Shown piece by piece: positions 1-5,038 of a stretch of DNA of 10,935 nt. The stretch is taken from assembly GCA_022572335.1 (NCBI GenBank), contig JACZWD010000075.1:1-10935 (forward strand), given 5' to 3'. The notes under the pieces are model-generated. The model ran no database searches and had not been told where the DNA came from. It saw only the letters and a list, made by a program, of their open reading frames with translations. The stretch is from Pseudomonadota bacterium (GTDB lineage Bacteria > Pseudomonadota > Alphaproteobacteria > Rhodospirillales > 2-02-FULL-58-16). Position 1 is the first letter of the stretch, and each line of letters opens with the position of its first letter. Both the position numbers and the translations under genes were made by a program.

Positions 1-501
1 GACCACCTCGTCGGCGGTCAGCAGGATGGGAATGTCTTCACCGATAGGTTCGGCGGCCAGCCGCCAGGACACGCCCACCACCACCTTGTCCTGCCGGTAT
101 TCCGCTGTTTTTCCGCTTACCTTTTGCGCGGCGCCAAACGCCGCCACATCCGGGCCGGCGGGACCCGCCGCGGGTGCCAGGGTCGCCAACGTCCGGTCGT
201 CGGACCCAGACCCGGCCAAAGCCGCTCCGGTTTCCGCGCCAAAGCCGGAGGCCGGCCCTTCGGCGGCGGCCACCGTGATCGCGGTCCCGTCTTCGCTCCG
301 GCAGATCTGTTCGCCAATGAAGCCGCGCCACAACGCGCAGTCCTGCTGCGCCACCAGCGATATGCCGTGGTCGGTGACCGATTTCTCCGTCGCCAGGTAG
401 GCGATGCCGTCCAAGGCCCACGACGTGATCCTCAGCGGCACCGGAATGGCGCATGCGCCGAGCAACACGGAACCGAGAACAACCGCCGCGCCGCGCTTCA
501 C
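1..501 (-). CDS. Lipoprotein of unknown function (C-terminal end beyond window)
   Basis: The gene reads leftwards from a GTG at 501-499 and stays open to the window edge, giving 167 visible codons. The start is set by GGAGG at 510-506, four bases upstream; an in-frame ATG at 537 would add a polar extension in front of the signal peptide. Residues 1-17 are a lipoprotein signal: a short basic start (VKRGAA), a hydrophobic stretch, then LLGAC with lipidation Cys17. The following region, around residues 35-70, contains ATEKSVTDHGISLVAQQDC and a second Cys in EQICR. From memory this resembles a conserved segment of small alphaproteobacterial lipoproteins, but I cannot name the family. The middle (about 75-130) is Ala/Gly-rich and probably flexible. 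The product should sit in the periplasm on a membrane anchor. No partner gene is visible, and the gene is divergent from everything downstream. Confidence 0.8.
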   Translation of the reverse strand, partial: MKRGAAVVLGSVLLGACAIPVPLRITSWALDGIAYLATEKSVTDHGISLVAQQDCALWRGFIGEQICRSEDGTAITVAAAEGPASGFGAETGAALAGSGSDDRTLATLAPAAGPAGPDVAAFGAAQKVSGKTAEYRQDKVVVGVSWRLAAEPIGEDIPILLTADEVV

Positions 502-515
502 CCAACCTCCCTGGA

Positions 516-577
516 CGTATGAATTGGGACTATTCATACGTATTTTATCCGTATTTTATCCGTATTGTTACTATACG
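516..577. promoter_or_regulatory. Cluster of phased CGTAT pentamers, candidate operator
   Basis: Just upstream of the Shine-Dalgarno of the left-hand lipoprotein gene lie six copies of CGTAT or its complement ATACG: 516-520, 536-540 (complement), 539-543, 550-554, 561-565 and 573-577 (complement). The first two form a perfect 9-bp inverted repeat, CGTATGAAT at 516-524 and ATTCATACG at 532-540. Positions 539-560 are two exact 11-bp tandem units (CGTATTTTATC), with a third, partial unit to 566. Spacing near 11 bp places the copies on one face of the helix, as in iterated operator sites. The tract is AT-rich inside a very GC-rich window. The regulator is unknown. Confidence 0.45.
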
Positions 578-1102
578 TACCATATCATACCCGCCCTACA
601 AATGTAATACCCCATATTGGGTAATATACATATTCAGACGCGGTAATTCGAAGATAGCCCTGCCTTTCGCCGCACGATCAGGCGGTGGCGGCTATTAAGA
701 AAAGCAGGGGCGAGGAAACTTATATTGTTGATATAATTTGGTATTTCCCGTCCATGATGATCCTCGGATAGAGTCGTCTTAAAAGGTGTCTTAATTTGAA
801 GGTCTAAGGATTTCCTGACGGCCCGCGGTGGGCCCCGTCGGCCCTCCGGTGGTACCGGGGACAGGAACGGGGCACCGATACTGTTGACGGGGCGGCGGCG
901 GCGAAGGATGATCGGGGCGGTGGCGGCCGTTTCCACGGCGCCGGACACCGTGCAGGGGGCAAGTCGTGTGTAGCACCGTTCACCAAGCCTATTTCCTGAA
1001 GCTGTCGATCAGCGCTCCTCGGTATTAGCGCGCCGCCGTTGCCCCTATCGCCGGCCCGGGTGGCGCTGGCCGGTTGACGATCCCGGGACCAGGGGGAAAC
1101 CC
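578..1102. other. Gene-free stretch, AT-rich on its left half
   Basis: No convincing gene is present in either direction. The left part, to about 800, is AT-rich. It contains an imperfect palindrome at 602-631 (arms ATGTA..ACCC around a CATATT centre) and a perfect 6-bp inverted repeat at 720-725/731-736, whose right arm overlaps a consensus TATAAT at 732-737. No matching -35 box is apparent. From about 810 the base composition returns to GC-rich with G/C runs. A 6-bp inverted repeat (CCGGCC 1051-1056, GGCCGG 1068-1073) lies 30 bp before the cupredoxin gene. Short ORFs here have no Shine-Dalgarno and translate to low-complexity peptides. Confidence 0.5.
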
Positions 1103-1630
1103 ATGGAGGGCCGTACCGTCATTCCGATCGAGCGAGGTGTCTTCGCCCAGGCGGGCAAAGCGGCGCTGGCGGTGCTGGCGGTGCTGGCGGTCGGCGGTGC
1201 CGGAGGATGCGCCGGCGCGCAGGACGTCTTCGGCGACCCCGGAGCGGGATATGTGGGGGATGCCCGCGAACGCGTCGCGTCCGCCGACTGGCCGCGGGCC
1301 GAAACGCCCACCGTCGTGCTTTCGGAATACGCCTTTTCGCCCGGTACGCTGACCTTCCGCGCCGGCACGCCCTACCGGCTGAGGATAGAGAACGGCGGTG
1401 ATTCGACCCATTTCTTCGTCTCGGACGGGTTTTTCAAGGCCATCGCGCCGGGCAGACTCATCACGCGGTCCGGCGAGACCGCGCAGCCCGCCCTCAAATC
1501 CATCGCCCTCGCCCCGGGCGAGGCGAAGACCCTTGAGTTCGTCCCGGTCAGGACGGGCGCCTATGAGCTGGAATGCACGGCCCCGCTTCACGCCGCGTTC
1601 GGGATGCACGGCACGATCCTCATCAGGTGA
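1103..1630 (+). CDS. Exported cupredoxin-like protein (single type 1 copper site)
   Basis: A 175-residue protein starts at ATG 1103, with GGGGG at 1092-1096 six bases upstream. Residues 1-36 form an export signal: about 17 residues of N-region, then an Ala/Val/Leu core, ending AGGC at Cys36. This is a possible but atypical lipobox. The mature part is one cupredoxin domain (about 70-175). Apparent type 1 copper ligands are His103 in STHFF and Cys158, His163 and Met168 in ECTAPLHAAFGMHG, the usual C-x4-H-x4-M loop before the last strand. Such domains carry electrons or bind copper in the periplasm. It precedes the cyclase by 183 bp on the same strand, so co-transcription is possible but unproven. 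An in-frame 9-bp triplication (GCTGGCGGT-type, around 1165-1190) encodes the hydrophobic core. The partner electron donor or acceptor is not in the window. Confidence 0.82.
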   Translation: MEGRTVIPIERGVFAQAGKAALAVLAVLAVGGAGGCAGAQDVFGDPGAGYVGDARERVASADWPRAETPTVVLSEYAFSPGTLTFRAGTPYRLRIENGGDSTHFFVSDGFFKAIAPGRLITRSGETAQPALKSIALAPGEAKTLEFVPVRTGAYELECTAPLHAAFGMHGTILIR

Positions 1631-1677
1631 GGGGCGCCGGGAGCCCCTGTTCGATGACCGACATGCCGGATTCGGGA

Positions 1678-1695
1678 CTCCGGGGACGCCCGGAG
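1678..1695 (+). other. Hairpin between the cupredoxin and cyclase genes
   Basis: A perfect 7-bp stem with a 4-base loop: CTCCGGG 1678-1684, GACG, CCCGGAG 1689-1695, followed by AAAAC. A weaker 6-bp stem (AGGGGC 1630-1635, GCCCCT 1643-1648) overlaps the cupredoxin stop. Neither is followed by a T-run, so they are not convincing intrinsic terminators. They could protect the cupredoxin mRNA 3' end or shape the leader of the cyclase message. Confidence 0.4.
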
Positions 1696-1718
1696 AAAAC
1701 GTGGGGGGAGGTGCTGAG

Positions 1719-1814
1719 GTGGCGGTGATGCCGGCCCGGGGCGGTGAACGGCCGGGTGCCGGCGCAACCGGGGGCGCGGCGCGCCGTCCCGCCGTCCCGC
1801 GGGCGGTGGTCTGA
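1719..1814 (+). CDS. 31-residue upstream ORF overlapping the cyclase start
   Basis: GTG at 1719 is preceded by GGAGG (1707-1711) with an ideal 7-base gap. Its frame runs 31 codons to TGA at 1812-1814, and the last base of that stop is the first base of the cyclase ATG (TGATG overlap). The cyclase itself has no recognisable Shine-Dalgarno, and its frame is closed upstream by a stop at 1745 with no ATG, GTG or TTG between. The simplest reading is that ribosomes load here and re-initiate on the cyclase. The peptide is Gly/Ala/Arg/Pro-rich without a signal or known motif, so it may matter only as a coupling device. In-frame GTG 1725 and ATG 1728 are alternative starts with poorer spacing. Confidence 0.5.
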   Translation: MAVMPARGGERPGAGATGGAARRPAVPRAVV

Positions 1815-3766
1815 TGGCGCCCCCCCCGTGGGCGAAGCACGTGGTGGCGGCAACGGCGATCATCGCCTTTGCCGCCCTCGTCGGCGTATCCGCGCCGTGG
1901 GTGTTTCCTCTCGTCGGGTGGGTGGAAAACCGGGTCGCGGACATCCGCGTCGCCACCCTGTCGCCGCCCGAGCCCCAGCATCCCGACATCGTCGTCGTCG
2001 CCGTCACCGAGGACACCCTGGCGGCGTTGCCCTACCGCTCGCCGCTCGACCGCCGTTTCCTGGCCGACCTCCTGCGCACGCTGGAGGCCGCCGGCGTGCG
2101 CGCCATCGGTCTCGACATCCTTCTCGACCAGCCCACGGAGGCGGCCAAGGACGCCGAACTGCGCGCCGTCCTCAAGGCCCTCGGCGTGCCGGTGGTGGTC
2201 GCCTGGGCCGACAGCGACGACAAGCTCACCGAACGGCAGGCGGCCTTTCTTGAGGACTATCTCGAGGGCCTGGAAAAGGGCCTGCCCAATCTGGAGACGG
2301 ACGCGAGCGACGGCACCGTGCGCTGGATCTTCCCCGGCCGGCGCCGCGCAGACGGCATGGTCCGGGGGCTGGCCGGAGCGTTGGCCGCGGTCCTCGGCGC
2401 CCCGGTTCCCGAGACCAGGATTGCGCTCGCCTACCGCAAGGGGCCCGACGCCCGGACACCGGCCTTCCGCGTCTTTCCGGCCCACACGCTCAGGTTCCTC
2501 CCGAAGGCGTGGCTGGCCGGCAAGATCGTGGTCATCGGCTCCGATCTGCCCCACAGCGACCGTCACCGCACGCCGTTTGCCGCGGCGTACGGCGAGGACA
2601 GGGGCGCGTTGTCGGGGGCATTGATCCACGCCCACGCCCTGGCGCAGTTGCTGGACGGCCGCCGGGCGCCGGGGATGGGGCTGGCGGGAGAAGGGGCCCT
2701 GGTGGTGGCGCTGGCGGTCCTCGGCCTGCTGCTCGCCGCCCTCGACATGCCCGTTCCGGCAAAGATCGGCGCAGGCGCCGGCGGCCTGGCGGTGCTGTGG
2801 GTGGGTGGCTTCGCCCTTTTCGATTTCGCCGGCGCCTTGATCCCGCTGGTCACGCCGAGCCTCGCCTTCGCTGTCTCCGGGGGCGTCGGCAGCGCCTATC
2901 TCGGCCGCCGGGACCGCCAACAGAAGCGGTTCCTCCGCCAGGCGTTCTCGCGCTTCACCTCCCCGGCCGTGGTCGATCTGCTGATCGCCGATCCCTCCCG
3001 GCTGACCCTGGGCGGCGAGCGGCGCGAGATCACCTGCCTGTTCACCGACCTTGCCGGCTTCACCACGCTGATCGAGAAGTCCGAACCGGCGGACGTGCTG
3101 CCCCTGTTCAACCGCTATCTGGACGGCATGTGCCGCATCGCCTTCGATCACGACGGCACCATCGACAAGATCGTCGGCGATGCCCTGGTCGTCTTCTTCG
3201 GCGCGCCGCTGGAACAGCCCGACCACCCGGCCCGGGCCATGGCCTGCGCGCTGGCCCTCGATGCCTTCGCCCACGCCTTTGCCACCGAGCGGACGACAGC
3301 CGGCATCGAATTCGGCGAAACCCGCATCGGCCTCAACACCGGCATGGCGGTGCTCGGCAATTTCGGCGGCGAGGCCTTTTTCGACTACACGGCCCACGGC
3401 GACACCATGAACACGGCGGCCCGCATGGAAAGCGTGAACAAGCACCTGGGCACCAGAATGTGCGTCACCGGGGCCACGGCGTCGCGCTGCCCCGATATGC
3501 GGTTCCGCCCCGTCGGCGTCTTGGTCCTGAAGGGCAAGAGCAAAGGCGTGGAGGCCTTCGAGCCGCTGTCCCCCGAGGCCGCCGCATCGCCCGCCACGGC
3601 CGCCTACCTCAGGGCCTTCGAGTCGATGCGAACCGGGGACCCCGGCGCCGGCGCCGCCTTCGCCGGCTTGTTGAAGGACCATCCCGATGATAGGCTGGCC
3701 GCCTTCCATGCAACGCGGCTGGCGGCGGGCGAGGTTGGCGCCACCGTCGTTTTCCGGGAGAAATGA
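1814..3766 (+). CDS. CHASE2-domain class III adenylate/guanylate cyclase, membrane bound
   Basis: A 650-residue sensor cyclase that converts ATP (or GTP) to a cyclic nucleotide. Layout: membrane helix about 8-30; periplasmic CHASE2 domain about 35-285, with the hallmark LDRRFLADLLRTLEAAG and IGLDILLD; three helices about 293-311, 316-336 and 341-362; cyclase domain about 400-585; and a helical tail (590-650) seen in many CHASE2 cyclases. The catalytic set is complete: metal-binding Asp412 (FTDLAGFT) and Asp456 (VGDAL), purine-selecting Lys452 and Thr526 (DYTAHGD), and transition-state Asn533 and Arg537 (NTAAR). The Lys/Thr pair is the class IIIb pattern, a group with bicarbonate-responsive members, and favours adenylate cyclase. 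The start at 1814 lacks its own Shine-Dalgarno and overlaps the preceding small ORF. The stop lies two bases before the next gene, implying an operon. The CHASE2 ligand is unknown. Confidence 0.93.
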   Translation: MAPPPWAKHVVAATAIIAFAALVGVSAPWVFPLVGWVENRVADIRVATLSPPEPQHPDIVVVAVTEDTLAALPYRSPLDRRFLADLLRTLEAAGVRAIGLDILLDQPTEAAKDAELRAVLKALGVPVVVAWADSDDKLTERQAAFLEDYLEGLEKGLPNLETDASDGTVRWIFPGRRRADGMVRGLAGALAAVLGAPVPETRIALAYRKGPDARTPAFRVFPAHTLRFLPKAWLAGKIVVIGSDLPHSDRHRTPFAAAYGEDRGALSGALIHAHALAQLLDGRRAPGMGLAGEGALVVALAVLGLLLAALDMPVPAKIGAGAGGLAVLWVGGFALFDFAGALIPLVTPSLAFAVSGGVGSAYLGRRDRQQKRFLRQAFSRFTSPAVVDLLIADPSRLTLGGERREITCLFTDLAGFTTLIEKSEPADVLPLFNRYLDGMCRIAFDHDGTIDKIVGDALVVFFGAPLEQPDHPARAMACALALDAFAHAFATERTTAGIEFGETRIGLNTGMAVLGNFGGEAFFDYTAHGDTMNTAARMESVNKHLGTRMCVTGATASRCPDMRFRPVGVLVLKGKSKGVEAFEPLSPEAAASPATAAYLRAFESMRTGDPGAGAAFAGLLKDHPDDRLAAFHATRLAAGEVGATVVFREK

Positions 3767-3768
3767 CC

Positions 3769-4506
3769 ATGCGTCCGGTGCTGGCATCGTTCCTGGCGTT
3801 CCTGTGGGTGGCCATGGCCCAGGGGGCCTTTGCCGGCCAGTTGATCGTCATCGACTCCACGGCGCCCGAATTGGCGCCGGGCCAGGTTATCGATGGCTCC
3901 AAGGTGCTCGGCATCGCCGCCGGCGCCCGCGTCACCCTGATCGCGGAAGACGGCAAGTTGACGACGTTGAAAGGACCGTTCTCCGGCCGTCCCGGCGCCG
4001 GCCCCGGCGTCCCCGGGGGCTCCGGCCTGATAGGCTCGCTGTCGCGCCTCGTCGGCGGCCCGTCGGCAGCCTCGGGCGCGCTCGGCGTCATGCGCGGCAG
4101 CCGGGGCGCCGATCCGGCCGACGCCTGGGCCGTCAACCTGGTGCGTTCGGTCAACGTCTGCGTGCGCGCCGGCGCAACGCCGGTGTTGCGCGGGAAAAAG
4201 AGCCGCATGGCCAAGATCCTGACCGTCAAGGCGTTGCCCGACGGCGCCGAGAAATCCGTCGAATGGCCCGCCGGCAGCGACCGCATCGGGTGGCCGGAGG
4301 GTCTCGCGCTGACAGACGGGGGCCGGTATCTGGCGCGGGTTTCGAGCAGGAAAAGCCTGGCCGGCATGAGCGGAAGAACCACCGAGACGATCCTGGTCGC
4401 GCACCGGGTGCCCGGCGGATTGCCGAGCGACGCCCACCGCGCCGCGTGGATGGCGGACATCGGGTGCATCGGCCAGGCCAGGGCGCTGCTTGCCGGCCTG
4501 CGCTGA
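3769..4506 (+). CDS. Exported FecR-like protein in the cyclase operon
   Basis: A 245-residue protein starting at ATG 3769. GGGAG at 3756-3760 lies 8 bases upstream of this start but only 2 from the alternative ATG 3763, which overlaps the cyclase stop as ATGA. Residues 1-22 are a clean Sec signal ending AFA before Gly-Gln. Residues about 25-75 look like a FecR-type beta domain (GSKVLGIAAGARVTLIAEDG, then a GPF motif). A Gly/Pro/Ser-rich linker follows (about 73-115), then a second domain with Cys131 (NVCVRAG) and Cys233 (DIGCIGQ), likely a disulfide. FecR-like domains act in the periplasm in signal relay, and the overlap with the cyclase gene suggests it may present a signal to, or restrain, the CHASE2 domain. 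The FecR match is by motif only, and the C-terminal domain is unrecognised. Confidence 0.75.
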   Translation: MRPVLASFLAFLWVAMAQGAFAGQLIVIDSTAPELAPGQVIDGSKVLGIAAGARVTLIAEDGKLTTLKGPFSGRPGAGPGVPGGSGLIGSLSRLVGGPSAASGALGVMRGSRGADPADAWAVNLVRSVNVCVRAGATPVLRGKKSRMAKILTVKALPDGAEKSVEWPAGSDRIGWPEGLALTDGGRYLARVSSRKSLAGMSGRTTETILVAHRVPGGLPSDAHRAAWMADIGCIGQARALLAGLR

Positions 4507-4597
4507 GGCCGGCCCCGGCGGGCCGGACAGCGGCCGTCGAGGGGGTTTCCGTCCATCCGCTTTATGGGTATCAAGCGTTAGGGGGATCAAGACCCGG

Positions 4598-4622
4598 CCC
4601 CACCTTCGGGTGGGGTTTTCTT
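4598..4622 (+). terminator. Intrinsic terminator of the cyclase operon
   Basis: A perfect 7-bp stem, CCCCACC 4598-4604 and GGTGGGG 4609-4615, with a stable TTCG loop, runs straight into TTTTCTT. It lies 92 bp after the stop of the FecR-like gene. This is a textbook Rho-independent terminator and separates the cyclase operon from the caspase unit. Confidence 0.9.
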
Positions 4623-4656
4623 ATGTCTACGAGTTCCCGGATACATGTCAGGCACT

Positions 4657-4705
4657 TGTGATCGTGTGATCGCCATCACCGCGCCGGGTTGTGTGGGTCT
4701 AGAAT
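4657..4705 (+). promoter_or_regulatory. CRP-type site and -10 hexamer upstream of the caspase unit
   Basis: TGTGA-N6-TCACC at 4665-4680 matches the CRP/cAMP-receptor consensus (TGTGA-N6-TCACA) in 9 of 10 positions. It is preceded by an extra copy of its left half, so TGTGATCG is tandemly repeated at 4657-4664 and 4665-4672. A good -10 hexamer, TAGAAT, sits at 4700-4705, starting 27.5 bp from the site centre. That is about 2 bp closer than in a canonical class II CRP promoter, where the activator overlaps the -35 region. No separate -35 box is visible, as expected for an activator-dependent promoter. Transcription would start near 4712 and run into the small ORFs and the caspase gene. Confidence 0.6.
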
Positions 4706-4741
4706 CCGATCCAGGATCACCCCGAATATGGAATGGAAGCC

Positions 4742-4825
4742 ATGTGGGGTCAGACATTTCGCATCACGATCGCCGGTGTGATGGTGTGGAGCGCGAGCGT
4801 ATTGGCGCTCGCGGTGGCCGGGTAG
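4742..4825 (+). CDS. 27-residue signal-peptide-like micro-ORF
   Basis: ATG 4742 to TAG 4823-4825 encodes a short peptide with an Arg near the N-terminus and a continuous hydrophobic stretch (ITIAGVMVWSASVLALAVAG), exactly like an isolated signal peptide or a single-helix membrane peptide. GGAA at 4730-4733 is a weak Shine-Dalgarno 8 bases upstream. It would be the first ORF on a transcript from the CRP-type promoter. It may be a genuine membrane microprotein, the stump of a decayed exported-protein gene, or chance. No continuation with recognisable protein features is seen in the other frames. Confidence 0.35.
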   Translation: MWGQTFRITIAGVMVWSASVLALAVAG

Positions 4826-4856
4826 GACGCCGGCCCGGCTCGCCGGAGGTGGGGGC

Positions 4857-5030
4857 ATGGCGCGGTGTATAGGTTCGTGTCACCTCACGGACCTAGCGCC
4901 ATCCCCCGGGATGGCCAGAAATGCGGATTTCTGGTATGCTTCCACCAACCGGCGCGGGCATCCGGGTAACGGCATGGGATTTCCGCCCGGATGGAGCCGG
5001 TCGGGAACGGCCTCGCGCCAACCCAGGTGA
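4857..5030 (+). CDS. 57-residue leader ORF ending inside the caspase Shine-Dalgarno
   Basis: ATG 4857 has an excellent Shine-Dalgarno (GGAGG 4845-4849, 7-base gap). The frame stays open for 57 codons through all four leader hairpins. Its TGA (5028-5030) lies within AGGTGAGG, the ribosome site of the caspase gene that starts at 5039. The peptide starts MARCIGSCH and is Arg/Gly/Ser-rich, with no signal peptide and no family I recognise. The arrangement suggests translational coupling: ribosomes crossing this ORF would open the hairpins and deliver themselves to the caspase start. It might instead be a real small protein, or a chance frame laid over a structured RNA. Confidence 0.4.
   Translation: MARCIGSCHLTDLAPSPGMARNADFWYASTNRRGHPGNGMGFPPGWSRSGTASRQPR
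4870..4993 (+). ncRNA. Structured RNA leader of the caspase gene (four hairpins)
   Basis: Four consecutive inverted repeats fill 124 bases. Hairpin 1: TAGGTTCGTG 4870-4879 with CACGGACCTA 4886-4895 (10 pairs, one G-U), loop TCACCT 4880-4885. Hairpin 2: GCCATCC 4898-4904 with GGATGGC 4909-4915. Hairpin 3: CCAGAAAT 4915-4922 with ATTTCTGG 4927-4934, loop GCGG. Hairpin 4: CATCCGGG 4959-4966 with CCCGGATG 4986-4993, plus a small inner stem. The loop of hairpin 1 is the exact complement of AGGTGA (5025-5030) in the caspase Shine-Dalgarno, so a long-range pairing could block translation. No known riboswitch class is recognised. Confidence 0.5.
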
Positions 5031-5038
5031 GGTTCACG

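Noticed and set aside
634..948. 104-codon minus-strand ORF in the gap
   Set aside because: No Shine-Dalgarno, mixed composition and no recognisable motif; likely chance.
1025..3787. A 920-codon open frame on the minus strand
   Set aside because: It lies antisense to the cyclase, whose domains and catalytic residues are unmistakable. Its translation is Arg/Gly-rich with no motifs, as expected for a GC-rich shadow frame.
4776..4800. Another CRP site around TGTGATGG
   Set aside because: The second half-site TCACA is missing at the required 6-bp gap; the CATCAC...GTGATG repeat has the wrong orientation.
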